The position numbers and the translations under genes are program-made. Positions 25,420 to 34,117 of a DNA stretch of 64,000 nt are shown here, one piece after another. The notes under the pieces are model-generated. The model did no database searches. It was not told where the DNA came from and saw only the letters and a list, made by a program, of their open reading frames with translations. How positions within the stretch are numbered: the stretch's first letter is position 1; every line of letters begins with the position of its first letter. Source of the stretch: Emcibacter sp. (lineage in GTDB: Bacteria > Pseudomonadota > Alphaproteobacteria > Sphingomonadales > Emcibacteraceae). The stretch is taken from the NCBI GenBank assembly GCA_021647465.1, contig JAKIUQ010000004.1:62001-126000 (forward strand). Reading direction: 5' to 3'.

Positions 25420-26669
25420 TTTGGCATTTTATCCTGCCCTATAATGTCATCATAACTCGGGCGCGGACGAACGATGGCATATTCCGTGCCCTTAACCAAT
25501 ATTTCCGGGATAAGCCGGCGGGTATTATAGGTCGATGACATCACCGCACCATAAGCGCCCGCAGACCGGATCGCCACCAAATCTCCGGCTTCGAGTTCCG
25601 GCAAGGAACGCTGAGCGGCGAATGTATCACCTGTTTCGCAAACCGGCCCCACCACATCATAGGCTGACAGTGGGCCGCCAGTGTCTTTCACCGCAACAAT
25701 TTCGTGATAGGCATCATACATGCTGGGCCTGATCAAATCATTCATGGCCGTATCAATGATCAGGAATTTACGTTTTTCGCCTTGTTTTAAAAATATGACC
25801 TTTGACACTAATATCCCGGCATTTCCCACCAAAAGCCGGCCCGGTTCGATGATAATCTTGCAGCCTAAATGCCCGACGATCCTTTTGACCATTTCGCCAT
25901 ATTCCAGCGGCAACGGCGGCTTTTCAGCAGCCGGGTCATAAGGAATCCCAAGCCCCCCGCCCAGATCAAGAACGCTGATATCATGGCCATCGGCCCGCAG
26001 GTCTTCAATCAGCGTAACAATGCGCCCGAAGGCCTCTTCAAAAGGCGCAAGATCCGTTAATTGCGAGCCAATATGAATATCCACGCCCTGCACCCGAATG
26101 CCCGGCAAGGCGGCCGCTTTGGCATATATCTCGCGGGCCTTTGTCCAGGGAATACCAAATTTATTTTCCGCCTTTCCGGTGGAAATTTTGGCATGGGTCT
26201 TGGCATCCACATCCGGATTAATCCGAAAGGAAATGGCCGCAACTTTTCCCATTTCATTTGCTACGCGGCTCAGTTGATGTAATTCCGGCTCTGACTCTAT
26301 ATTAAACTGCAAGATGCCTTTTTCCAGAGCAAAAGCCATTTCCTCTTGGGTTTTTGCGACCCCCGAAAAGACAATTTTTTCCGCCGCTATTCCGGCCTTA
26401 AGCGCCCTGCGCAGTTCGCCTTCGGACACCACATCCGCGCCTGAGCCCAGATTTGCCAGACTTTTGATAACGGCCTGATTGCTATTGGCCTTGAGCGCAT
26501 AGCATAACAAAAAGTCATGATCCTTAAAAACGTCACTAAAGACATTATAATGCCGAACCAGTGTTTCCGTTGAATAACAATAGAACGGCGTCCCGACCTG
26601 ATCTGCAATAGCGCGTACCGGCACGCCTTCTACATATATTTCGCCTTGTTGGTAATCGAAATGATCCAT
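25407..26669 (-). CDS. lysA: Diaminopimelate decarboxylase
   Basis: PLP enzyme that decarboxylates meso-diaminopimelate to lysine. The 420-residue protein has the PLP lysine in CYALKANSN (Lys60), HIGSQLTDL, DLGGGLGIPY, EPGRLLVGNAG and the C-terminal catalytic CETGDTFA and SAGAYGAVMSSTYN motifs, all family-typical. It lies between the lipoprotein gene lptM and TIGR02302 on the minus strand, an order conserved across alphaproteobacteria. Confidence 0.95.
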   Translation of the reverse strand: MDHFDYQQGEIYVEGVPVRAIADQVGTPFYCYSTETLVRHYNVFSDVFKDHDFLLCYALKANSNQAVIKSLANLGSGADVVSEGELRRALKAGIAAEKIVFSGVAKTQEEMAFALEKGILQFNIESEPELHQLSRVANEMGKVAAISFRINPDVDAKTHAKISTGKAENKFGIPWTKAREIYAKAAALPGIRVQGVDIHIGSQLTDLAPFEEAFGRIVTLIEDLRADGHDISVLDLGGGLGIPYDPAAEKPPLPLEYGEMVKRIVGHLGCKIIIEPGRLLVGNAGILVSKVIFLKQGEKRKFLIIDTAMNDLIRPSMYDAYHEIVAVKDTGGPLSAYDVVGPVCETGDTFAAQRSLPELEAGDLVAIRSAGAYGAVMSSTYNTRRLIPEILVKGTEYAIVRPRPSYDDIIGQDKMPKWLD

Positions 26670-26689
26670 AAACTATAGTCTCGATTCTT

Positions 26690-26809
26690 TTAAGTGTTGC
26701 TCTGTGGTTTTTCGTAACCGGGCGGCGGCAATAAATCGCCCCTCTTGCCGCAAGAGGCCAGCCCAAGACATACAAGTCCCGCACAAAAAACCATTATTAT
26801 GTTCCGCAT
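26690..26809 (-). CDS. lptM: LptM-like small lipoprotein (YifL family)
   Basis: A 39-residue lipoprotein: signal with lipobox LASC (Cys20), then CGKRGDLLPPPGYEKP, the short CGxKGxLxxPP pattern of LptM/YifL. In E. coli, LptM assists assembly of the LptDE lipopolysaccharide translocon. AGGAG lies at the right place upstream of ATG 26809. The location directly upstream of lysA is the classical place of this gene, including in gammaproteobacteria. It is too small for many gene finders and easily missed. Confidence 0.85.
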   Translation of the reverse strand: MRNIIMVFCAGLVCLGLASCGKRGDLLPPPGYEKPQSNT

Positions 26810-26864
26810 GACGCGCTCCTCATCTGATTCACATTTAACATATCAGAAAAATCTGTTTGGGTAA

Positions 26865-28313
26865 TTATTCAATGCGCTCTTTGGCGGCCTTGACTTGCAT
26901 ACGCACCTGATCCGGCGCCGTTCCGCCGAAACTTGTCCGGCTCGCCACGGAGCTTTCCACATCAAGGACAGAAAAGACATCTTCGGTGATTGTTGCGTCT
27001 ACTTCCTGCATTTCAGCCAATGTCAAACCGTCAAGGTCGCAGCCCTTCTTTTCCGCCAGCGCCACAAGAGAGCCTGTCACATGATGGGCTTTGCGAAAGG
27101 GCATATCAAGCACGCGTACCAACCAGTCGGCCAGATCGGTTGCGGTGATAAAGCCATTTTCGGTCGATGACTTCATGGCATTCTCATTCACCGTCATATC
27201 ATCAATCATGCCGGTCATGGCCGCAATAATCAGCGCAAAGGCGTTGGCCGCATCAAAAGTCGCTTCTTTATCTTCCTGCATATCCTTGCTATAGGCCAGC
27301 GGAAGCCCCTTCATCACAATCAACAGGCTGTTGAGCGCCCCGATAATCCGCCCGGCCTTGGCGCGGCATAATTCCGCCGCATCCGGGTTGCGTTTTTGCG
27401 GCATGATGGAAGAACCTGTGGTGAATTTATCGCTCAGGCTGATAAAATTAAACTGGGCCGAAGACCAGATGACAATTTCTTCGGCCAAACGGGAAATATG
27501 AATGGCGCTGATGGCCGCGCTGGAAAGAAACTCCAGCGCGAAATCCCGATCAGATACGCTGTCCAGACTATTGGCCGTCGGGGCCCGAAAATTTAAACTA
27601 TCCGACGTCTGGCGCCGGTCAATGGGAAAAGATGTCCCCGCCAGAGCCGCCGCCCCAAGCGGACATTCATTGAGCCGCCCTCTGGCATCACGCAGCCTGT
27701 CCCTGTCCCGCGTGAACATTTCGAAATAGGCCAGCAGATGATGACCAAATGTGACCGGCTGGGCCGATTGCAAATGGGTGAAGCCCGGCAAAATCACATC
27801 CGCATGTTGCTGTGCCTTCGCAACCAATGCCAATTGCAGGCCTTTCAAAGCCCCGTCCAGCTGATCCATGGCATCCCGCGTCCAGAGCTTGAAATCTGTC
27901 GCCACCTGATCATTTCGCGACCGCGCCGTATGAAGCCGCCCCGCCGCATCCCCGATAATTTCTGTCAGCCGCGATTCCACATGCATGTGAATATCTTCCA
28001 GCTTGGCATCATAGGTGAAATTACCGGCTTCGATCTCATCCTTCACCTGATCAAGGCCGGCAAGAATCTTATCGCCGTCGCCCGCAGATATAATGCCTTG
28101 CGTCATCAGCATTTGGCAATGGGCTTTGGAACCTCTGATATCCTGCGCATAGAGTATCTTGTCAAAATCAATAGAGGCATTGATTTTTTCCATAATTTCC
28201 GCCGGGCCTGCGCCGAACCGCCCGCCCCAAAGGCTGTTCGCCTGACCCTTTTCCGCAATATTTTCTTTGTCCATATTTTCTTGAATAGATGAGTTATCTT
28301 TTTTAGAGGCCAT
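26865..28313 (-). CDS. argH: Argininosuccinate lyase
   Basis: Final step of arginine synthesis: splits argininosuccinate to arginine and fumarate. The 482-residue protein has the fumarase/aspartase superfamily signature [12 protein letters not shown], the N-terminal LWGGRF motif (from residue 28) and [12 protein letters not shown]. The first 25 residues are a polar extension not needed for the fold, so the true start could be a few codons later. It heads the argH-lptM-lysA-TIGR02302 operon and is divergent from the tlpA gene. Confidence 0.95.
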   Translation of the reverse strand: MASKKDNSSIQENMDKENIAEKGQANSLWGGRFGAGPAEIMEKINASIDFDKILYAQDIRGSKAHCQMLMTQGIISAGDGDKILAGLDQVKDEIEAGNFTYDAKLEDIHMHVESRLTEIIGDAAGRLHTARSRNDQVATDFKLWTRDAMDQLDGALKGLQLALVAKAQQHADVILPGFTHLQSAQPVTFGHHLLAYFEMFTRDRDRLRDARGRLNECPLGAAALAGTSFPIDRRQTSDSLNFRAPTANSLDSVSDRDFALEFLSSAAISAIHISRLAEEIVIWSSAQFNFISLSDKFTTGSSIMPQKRNPDAAELCRAKAGRIIGALNSLLIVMKGLPLAYSKDMQEDKEATFDAANAFALIIAAMTGMIDDMTVNENAMKSSTENGFITATDLADWLVRVLDMPFRKAHHVTGSLVALAEKKGCDLDGLTLAEMQEVDATITEDVFSVLDVESSVASRTSFGGTAPDQVRMQVKAAKERIE

Positions 28314-28528
28314 GCTTTTTCATCTCCAGAGCTGAAATATATCACAATAATATGGCGGGGAATACGACAATACGGCGGCTTAAGCAAGTTTTATCCCTAT
28401 AATATATCGGTCAGAAGATCAAGAAACCAGCGCCATAAAAATCAAATTCATTCGTCTCTTGAGTTATTCCTGTTTCAACTTTATCCTATAGTCGTTACAA
28501 CATAAAAATATAAAATAGTGAAAAAAAC

Positions 28529-29131
28529 ATGATGCATAAAAATTTGATACTGGTTGTCGCCTTTGTATCTGCCCTGTTGGGCGCAATATATATCATTGGC
28601 CCTACGGATACGGGCCTTGATGCAAAAAAAGATGAATTTTTTCCCTTGGACAGCGGCCTGAAAAATGGCACGGCCCTGTTTAATATCTACGGCGTCCAAA
28701 CAGAATTGCCCATAACCGAAATCACGGATGAAGCGGGAAAAATCATGACGCTTAATGATCTTAAGGGTCAAAATCTGCTGATCAATTTCTGGGCCACATG
28801 GTGCGTGCCCTGCCGCGAAGAGATGCCGGAACTTGACGCCCTGCAAGCGGCGCGCGGCAATGACGACTTTAAAGTGATTGCCATCTCAGTGGATCGGGGC
28901 GGTTTGGAAAGCTCGCGCGCCTTCCTTGATGAAATTGGCGTACAGCATCTTGACCTCTATTATGATGAAAAAGGCACCCTCGCCCGTAAAATGAAAACAA
29001 TCGGATACCCTACCACTATATTAATCACCAAAGCCGGAAAGCAATTTGGCATTTTAACCGGGCCGGCCCATTGGAATTCCGCCAAAGCCCACGCCCTGAT
29101 TGACCGCCTGATAACAGATAAATCCAAATAA
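28529..29131 (+). CDS. tlpA: TlpA-like membrane-anchored thioredoxin
   Basis: A 200-residue periplasmic thioredoxin with an N-terminal anchor (about residues 5-23) and the redox motif WCVPC (Cys92, Cys95), followed by a cis-proline (GYPTT). The family reduces disulfides in apocytochromes or copper-delivery proteins. The position divergent from argH, as in Bradyrhizobium tlpA, supports the name. A possible electron donor is the CcdA-type protein at 1.7 kb. The alternative is a ResA/DsbE homologue. Confidence 0.87.
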   Translation: MMHKNLILVVAFVSALLGAIYIIGPTDTGLDAKKDEFFPLDSGLKNGTALFNIYGVQTELPITEITDEAGKIMTLNDLKGQNLLINFWATWCVPCREEMPELDALQAARGNDDFKVIAISVDRGGLESSRAFLDEIGVQHLDLYYDEKGTLARKMKTIGYPTTILITKAGKQFGILTGPAHWNSAKAHALIDRLITDKSK

Positions 29132-29148
29132 CAGTTGCCTTTTTTGAT

Positions 29149-29160
29149 ATGTTATAACAT
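29149..29160. promoter_or_regulatory. Palindromic operator, possibly Zur-type
   Basis: ATGTTATAACAT is a perfect 12-bp palindrome 39 bases upstream of the TonB receptor start, overlapping weak promoter elements (TTGCCT at 29135 and CATTAT at 29158). Zur boxes are AT-rich GTTATA-type palindromes, so zinc control is plausible given the receptor's His-rich loops, but the spacing is shorter than the canonical site. Confidence 0.35.
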
Positions 29161-29161
29161 T

Positions 29162-29190
29162 ATTCCTTAAATTATATTATTTTAAGGAAT
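29162..29190 (+). promoter_or_regulatory. Hairpin sequestering the TonB receptor ribosome-binding site
   Basis: ATTCCTTAAA (29162-29171) and TTTAAGGAAT (29181-29190) form a perfect 10-bp stem around 9 bases. The Shine-Dalgarno AAGGA (29184-29188) lies inside the 3' arm, 10 bases before the ATG at 29199. Translation may be controlled by opening of this stem. It lacks a U-tract, so it is a poor terminator. Confidence 0.45.
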
Positions 29191-29198
29191 CAAAAAGT

Positions 29199-31265
29199 AT
29201 GAAACCCCTCCCCTTTCCAACCTTAAGTCGGGCATTATGTCTCAGCATGGCTCTTTCATCGCCCGCACTTGCTGATGTGCAGAATAATCAACCCCATGAT
29301 TATGACCATAATCATGAAATGGAGGAGCTGTTTGTAACTGGCGCGGCCCATAGCAAATCGCGCTTTGATGTTTTACAGGGCAACAATCTGATCGGGCTTG
29401 ATGAACTGGAACAAAGAATGGAAGCCACCATCGGGGAAACCCTAAGCGGCATCCCGGGCATTTCTTCCAGCTTCTTTGGCGCGGGCGCCAGCCGCCCGAT
29501 TATTCGCGGCCTTGGCGGAGACCGAATCCGCATATTAATTAATGGCATTGGCAGCATTGATGCCTCCGGCACATCACCGGATCATTCTGTTGCCGCCGAT
29601 CCTCTGACCGCAATGCGCATAGAAGTCTTGCGCGGGGCCAGCACATTATTATACGGCAGCAACGCCGTCGGCGGCGTGGTCAATATCATTGATGAACGTA
29701 TCCCGAGCGTTATTCCGTCAGAGACTTTTTCTGGACGGACGCGACTTGGATTTGGCAGCGTTGCCAATGAATATTCCGGCGGCGCCTCTTTGACCGCCAA
29801 GGTCAGCGGCACCGATGATAAGGCAATCATACTTCATCTGGGTGGTTATTTTAGAAATTCCGGCAACTTTAATATTCCAGGATATGCGGAAAGCAGCGTT
29901 TTTCATGCTCAGGAGGTGAGCCAAGAAGAAGACGGCCATGAAGAAGAGGTTTTCGGCAGCGTTGAAAATTCTGATGTGGATAATAAAGGCGGCAGCGCTG
30001 GCATAAGCTGGATTGAAGATGGCATCATGCTTGGGGTTTCCTATAGCGTGAATGACAGCAATTACGGCGTACCCGGCCATGATCACGGCGATCAGGCCGT
30101 GCGCATCGACCTTGAGCAAAAGCGATTTGACCTCAAGGGTAATCTGGAAAAATCTTTCTTGTTTTTTGAAGAAGCGCGCCTGCGGTTTGGCTTTGCCGAT
30201 TACAAGCACACCGAATTGGAGGGGACTGAAATCGGCACTGTTTTTACCAATGAAGGCTGGGAGGGTCGCATCGAATTCATTCAAAAAGACATCGGCAACA
30301 TTCACGGTTCAATGGGCCTTCAAATCCGCAGTCGTAATTTTGAAGCCATAGGAGATGAGGCCTTTGTGCCACCGAGCCGTACCCTGCAATGGGGAATATT
30401 TGCCGTCGAGGAAGTAAGCTTAGACCCTGTCACTCTTGAGTTTGGCGCGCGGTTTGATCATCAGTCCGTGGATAATAAAAGCCTCAACCAAAAGCGTACT
30501 TTTGACAGTTTAAGTCTTTCTGCCGGGGCGGCGATCCATCCCACATCCACAAGCCTGATAGGTTTATCCATCAGCCGCACAGAACGGGCGCCAACAGCGG
30601 AAGAGCTTTTCTCCAATGGGCCGCATCTGGCCACAGGGGCTTTTGAAAAAGGCAATAGTGATCTGACAGAAGAAAAAGCCACCAGTATCGAGCTGACCCT
30701 GAAGCAGGAAACAGACCTGCTCTCTGCCCGTCTGAATATCTTTCATATATGGTATAATGACTTTATTTATGAATATTTCACAGGCCTGCAAAATGGCGGG
30801 TTGAATATTCTGGAGTTTCGCCAAAGAGATGCCCTCTTTTATGGCGCTGAACTTGAAACAACCACCCAAATCTACGCAAGTAAGAAACATCGTCTGATGA
30901 TAAATATTTCCGGCGATATCATTCGGGCCAAATTTACCAACAATGACGGCAACCTACCCCGTATTCCGGCCAACAGCGCAACGGTCGGTTTGGAATATAG
31001 CGCGGAAACCTTTGATGTCCGCGGCAATATCAGGCTGGTCAGTGATCAGACAAATACAGCCACAGCAGAACTTATGACCAAAGGATATACCGAGGTTAAC
31101 ATGGGCCTGAACTGGCGTCCTTATGGCGAAGATCAGGATTTGACCTTAAGGCTTCAGGGAAAGAATTTGACCAATGCCGAACGCCGGCAACATACGTCTT
31201 TCCTGAAGGATCTGTTGCCCCTGCCCGGCCGGAATATCAAGCTGTCTCTCACCTATGGATTTTAG
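29199..31265 (+). CDS. TonB-dependent receptor, ZnuD-like
   Basis: An outer-membrane receptor of 688 residues. It has a signal peptide to about residue 26, a plug domain (about 55-165) with IPGISSSFFGAGASRPIIRGLGGDRIRIL and EVLRGASTLLYGSNAVGGVVNI, and a 22-strand-type barrel ending in a C-terminal aromatic residue (LTYGF). His/Asp/Glu-rich stretches occur at the mature N-terminus (HDYDHNHE), in EEDGHEEE and in GHDHGD, like ZnuD zinc receptors. A palindrome and a hairpin over the ribosome-binding site lie upstream. The metal substrate is inference; copper or another ligand is possible. Confidence 0.83.
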   Translation: MKPLPFPTLSRALCLSMALSSPALADVQNNQPHDYDHNHEMEELFVTGAAHSKSRFDVLQGNNLIGLDELEQRMEATIGETLSGIPGISSSFFGAGASRPIIRGLGGDRIRILINGIGSIDASGTSPDHSVAADPLTAMRIEVLRGASTLLYGSNAVGGVVNIIDERIPSVIPSETFSGRTRLGFGSVANEYSGGASLTAKVSGTDDKAIILHLGGYFRNSGNFNIPGYAESSVFHAQEVSQEEDGHEEEVFGSVENSDVDNKGGSAGISWIEDGIMLGVSYSVNDSNYGVPGHDHGDQAVRIDLEQKRFDLKGNLEKSFLFFEEARLRFGFADYKHTELEGTEIGTVFTNEGWEGRIEFIQKDIGNIHGSMGLQIRSRNFEAIGDEAFVPPSRTLQWGIFAVEEVSLDPVTLEFGARFDHQSVDNKSLNQKRTFDSLSLSAGAAIHPTSTSLIGLSISRTERAPTAEELFSNGPHLATGAFEKGNSDLTEEKATSIELTLKQETDLLSARLNIFHIWYNDFIYEYFTGLQNGGLNILEFRQRDALFYGAELETTTQIYASKKHRLMINISGDIIRAKFTNNDGNLPRIPANSATVGLEYSAETFDVRGNIRLVSDQTNTATAELMTKGYTEVNMGLNWRPYGEDQDLTLRLQGKNLTNAERRQHTSFLKDLLPLPGRNIKLSLTYGF

Positions 31266-31660
31266 CGCCTATTCTCTGGCACCTCTGCCTCTGAAGGCTG
31301 CTTGGCCTCATTTTGTGTCACCGGGGCATTTTCTGTTTCGCTAACCATATCCCAGCGGCGCGCAATGACTTCCAAATCATTCAGCACCCCCCCAAGCTCC
31401 ACCCCCCGCAGCGTTAATCCATAAGTCACTTGCGGCGGAATGGTTGGACGATGGTCACGGAAAATAACCCCTGCCGCCTCTAGCATCCGCAAACGCTGCG
31501 TGAGCACCCGCGAAGATATGCCCGGCAACCGGCGTTTCAGCACGCCAAACCGTAATGGGCCATTCTGACTCAATGTCCAGAGAAGATATGTGGTCCAGGG
31601 CCCCATAATCAAATGCAACAAGGCATCCATAGGGCATTTAAGGTGTGATTTCTGGTTCAT
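31262..31660 (-). CDS. HxlR family transcriptional regulator
   Basis: A 132-residue winged-helix regulator: CPMDALLHLIMGPWTTYLLWTL, RFGVLKRRLPGISSRVLTQRLRMLEAAGV and YGLTLRGVEL follow the HxlR pattern, including the conserved N-terminal cysteine (Cys9). Members sense aldehydes, quinones or thiol stress. It is divergent from wrbA, its probable target, and the intergenic region has a 12-bp palindrome. The last 25 residues are polar and acidic (SEAEVPENRR). Its stop overlaps the convergent TonB receptor by 4 bases. Confidence 0.88.
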   Translation of the reverse strand: MNQKSHLKCPMDALLHLIMGPWTTYLLWTLSQNGPLRFGVLKRRLPGISSRVLTQRLRMLEAAGVIFRDHRPTIPPQVTYGLTLRGVELGGVLNDLEVIARRWDMVSETENAPVTQNEAKQPSEAEVPENRR

Positions 31661-31691
31661 TTCTGATCCTCTGAGATATTTTTCTGATAGT

Positions 31692-31703
31692 TACTTTAAA
31701 GTA
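31692..31703. promoter_or_regulatory. Palindromic operator between hxlR and wrbA
   Basis: TACTTTAAAGTA is a perfect 12-bp palindrome, 32 bases upstream of the regulator's ATG and in the shared spacer with wrbA. A related TACTTTACATTA lies 4 bases downstream. HxlR regulators such as HypR and QorR bind this kind of site between divergent genes. Confidence 0.5.
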
Positions 31704-31841
31704 CCTACTTTACATTAAAAAGCAAGTTACTTAATTTTACATGATTATCCGCTGAATTGGCGACATATCCTGTAGGGGTCCTATAGAGGCATTTTTCAAT
31801 TTGCGGAACAGCCTTACGATCATTCATGAAAGGAAGATTTA

Positions 31842-32444
31842 ATGACCAAAATTCTTATTTTATATTATAGCACCTATGGCCATGTCGAAACATTGGCGAA
31901 GGCCCTGCGGGACGGAGCCGCCGGGGTTGACGGCACGGACGTTACCATGAAACGCGTTCCCGAACTGATGTCCCGCGAAGTCGCCGAAAAGGCCGGTGCC
32001 AAACTGGATCAGGACGCACCAGTGGCCGACCCCAATGAACTTGGCGATTATGATGCCATTATTTTTGGCACCCCAACCCGTTTTGGCAACATGGCCGCAC
32101 AGATGCGGAATTTTCTTGATCAGACAGGACCGCTCTGGCAGGAAGGCAAGCTCGTCGGCAAGGTGGGTAATGTTTTTGTCTCCACGGCCTCTCAGCATGG
32201 TGGACAGGAAACCACGATTACCTCATTCCATACCACACTTCTGCATCATGGTATGGTCATCGTAGGAATGCCCTATGCCATTCCTGAAATGTTCAATATG
32301 GCTGAAATATCTGGTGGCACGCCTTATGGCGCGACAACAATCGCCGGCGGTGACGGCTCTCGCCTGCCGAGTGAGGCAGAACTTGTGATTGCCCGTTTTC
32401 AGGGCAAACATGTCGCAGAGATTGCGACAAAACTGGCAGGATAG
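31842..32444 (+). CDS. wrbA: NAD(P)H:quinone oxidoreductase, WrbA type
   Basis: A flavodoxin-like FMN enzyme of 200 residues that reduces quinones by two electrons and so avoids semiquinone radicals. It has the FMN phosphate loop [12 protein letters not shown], the family segment [42 protein letters not shown] and the C-terminal [19 protein letters not shown] precedes the ATG. The divergent HxlR gene suggests induction by quinones or other electrophiles. Confidence 0.93.
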   Translation: MTKILILYYSTYGHVETLAKALRDGAAGVDGTDVTMKRVPELMSREVAEKAGAKLDQDAPVADPNELGDYDAIIFGTPTRFGNMAAQMRNFLDQTGPLWQEGKLVGKVGNVFVSTASQHGGQETTITSFHTTLLHHGMVIVGMPYAIPEMFNMAEISGGTPYGATTIAGGDGSRLPSEAELVIARFQGKHVAEIATKLAG

Positions 32445-32488
32445 AGCTTTCACATTTAAAAGAAATTTCGGTCACTAAACCTTTGAGT

Positions 32489-32932
32489 TTACGGAACCAC
32501 GGTGACCGGAACTTTGGCCTTTTGCAAAATACCGTAGGCCACACTGCCCAGTCCAAGTTTGGCCAGCAGTCCTTTGCTTTGATGGCCGATGAAAATTTGA
32601 TCTGCCCCATGTTCCTCGGCCAGGGCCGTGATAATTTCGGCGGCATTGCCCACCTGAACGTAGGTCTTGATGGTAATGCCGTCCGCTGATAATTTCGCGC
32701 GGGCAGGTGCCATAATATCCTTTTCGGCACTTTCCAAATGCTCCATATGCTGACTATGGCGCACGGCCAGCTCTTCGACGGACATCACTTCGAATTCCGA
32801 CCAGTCAATAACATAAGCCAAAAGCAGGGTGCCGCCGCCGCGCTCTTTAAGTTTTTTAACGGCAAGATCTGCGGCGCGCACGCCAAGTTCACCGCCGTCA
32901 TACCCAACAAGATATTTAAGTTTTTCAGACAA
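32489..32932 (-). CDS. Universal stress protein (UspA family)
   Basis: A 147-residue Usp-fold protein: YLVGYDGGELGVRAADLAVKKL at the N-terminus and the nucleotide-binding IFIGHQSKGLLAKLGLGSVAYGILQKAKVPVTVVP at the end, with G-2x-G-9x-G-like spacing. I chose TTG at 32932 because AGGAGG lies 6-7 bases upstream and the product then begins SEKLKYLVGYDGG; an ATG-initiated form is 8 residues longer and would swallow the Shine-Dalgarno. An FNR/FixK box 63 bases upstream suggests induction under low oxygen, a known pattern for Usp genes in alphaproteobacteria. Confidence 0.87.
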   Translation of the reverse strand: MSEKLKYLVGYDGGELGVRAADLAVKKLKERGGGTLLLAYVIDWSEFEVMSVEELAVRHSQHMEHLESAEKDIMAPARAKLSADGITIKTYVQVGNAAEIITALAEEHGADQIFIGHQSKGLLAKLGLGSVAYGILQKAKVPVTVVP

Positions 32933-32994
32933 TTTTCTACCTCCTGGTTGCATCAACTTATATGTTCATCATAAGGGAAAGACTGATCCCAAAT

Positions 32995-33008
32995 TTGATG
33001 CCTGTCAA
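32995..33008 (-). promoter_or_regulatory. FNR/FixK box controlling the universal stress gene
   Basis: TTGATGCCTGTCAA matches TTGAT-N4-ATCAA except one G for A, as common in FixK sites. On the minus strand a TATGAT -10 box (32968-32973) lies 21 bases away, which places the box near -41.5, the class II activator position. The Fe-S FNR-type regulator is encoded next door. Confidence 0.65.
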
Positions 33009-33168
33009 GTATTTAACAAAACCCCTATTATTCAACGCCTTTCGTTTAATATCATTGAAGGAAAATGTCGCATTTTCTTATGTGTTTTAGAAAGAATACC
33101 GTATAAACAATGGCATTAGGTATTTTACCAAATAGATCATTTTGCTTTAATATTGGAAAGACAGTCGT

Positions 33169-33945
33169 TTGAATATAGCATCCGTTCATATTCCGGGCTC
33201 TAAAATAGGCAATGCCCGTAGCAAGGCCAATAAATATCTGAATCAAAAAACATGTGAGGGCTGTGCCTCAAAACATATATCATTATGCAATGTTATGGAT
33301 AATGATGGTTTGGATATCCTGTCCAGATTATCAAGTGATCTCCATAAAAAAGCCAAACAAATCATCTGCAGCGAAGACGATAATGCGGAATATCTTTTTA
33401 ATATACGTTGCGGCGCAGTCAGAATATCCAAAATGCTGCCCGATGGCCGACGGCAGGTTACAGGGTTTCTCTTCGCCGGAGATTTTTTTGGTCTATCCTG
33501 CGAGGCGCAGCATAGCTACACGGCAGAAGCCATTACCCCTGTCAACATATGCCGTTTCCCGCGTAAAAAGATTCTTGGCCTATTTCAGGAATTTCCGGAT
33601 CTTAATGAACGCGTCTTTGACATGACCCGGACTGAATTAAATTCCACCCATGCCCAAATGTTATTATTGGGCCGAAAAACCGCAAAGGAAAAACTCTGTT
33701 CCTTCCTGCTTGTCATGAGAAATAAAACTTCGCTTTTGGAAAAGAGGGTCAAAGATGAAGTCGATCTTCCCATGGGCCGGTCCGACATCGCGGATTATCT
33801 TGGATTGACCGTAGAAACAGTGAGCCGCCAATTCACAAGCCTGAACAGACTTGGCCTCATTAAACTGGACGGCGCCCACAGGGTTTTTCTGAAAAACATC
33901 GAAAGACTGTCAACGATGGCCGAAGGCGGCAGGACTTTATCCTGA
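33169..33945 (+). CDS. fnrL: Crp/Fnr family oxygen-responsive regulator (FnrN/FnrL-like)
   Basis: The 258-residue protein has an N-terminal cluster-binding segment CEGCASKHISLC (Cys29, Cys32, Cys40) and a fourth cysteine in NICRFPRKK (Cys128), the four ligands expected for an oxygen-labile [4Fe-4S] cluster. A cyclic-nucleotide-binding-like beta barrel (about 50-135), a dimer helix and a C-terminal helix-turn-helix follow. The recognition helix, GLTVETVSRQFTSL, carries the E..SR residues that read TTGAT half-sites. It is divergent from the stress gene that has such a box. It starts at TTG 33169, since no ATG or good Shine-Dalgarno lies nearby. Confidence 0.85.
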   Translation: MNIASVHIPGSKIGNARSKANKYLNQKTCEGCASKHISLCNVMDNDGLDILSRLSSDLHKKAKQIICSEDDNAEYLFNIRCGAVRISKMLPDGRRQVTGFLFAGDFFGLSCEAQHSYTAEAITPVNICRFPRKKILGLFQEFPDLNERVFDMTRTELNSTHAQMLLLGRKTAKEKLCSFLLVMRNKTSLLEKRVKDEVDLPMGRSDIADYLGLTVETVSRQFTSLNRLGLIKLDGAHRVFLKNIERLSTMAEGGRTLS

Positions 33946-33962
33946 AAACCTCATAAAACTCC

Positions 33963-33990
33963 TTGACAGTCGGCCTGTTAGCGTTATATT
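33963..33990 (+). promoter_or_regulatory. Strong sigma-70 promoter for rplU-rpmA
   Basis: TTGACA (33963-33968) and TATATT (33985-33990) are 16 bases apart. The leader of about 120 bases to rplU contains a GGGAC/GTCCC hairpin with a 4-base loop (34009-34022), possibly the site of ribosomal-protein autoregulation. Confidence 0.6.
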
Positions 33991-34117
33991 TCGGCCACTT
34001 TCATATGTGGGACATGAGTCCCGCAATTAAAAAGATGACATTCGTCATATCCCGGTTCATAAATACTGATCCATTTCAGTTACCGGCTATGACCAGAAGA
34101 TATAATAGGAAACAAAA

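Noticed and set aside
32469..32508. CGGTCAC/GTGACCG inverted repeat between wrbA and the stress gene as terminator
   Set aside because: Loop of 26 bases, one arm inside the coding end of the stress gene, and no U-tract; too weak to call.
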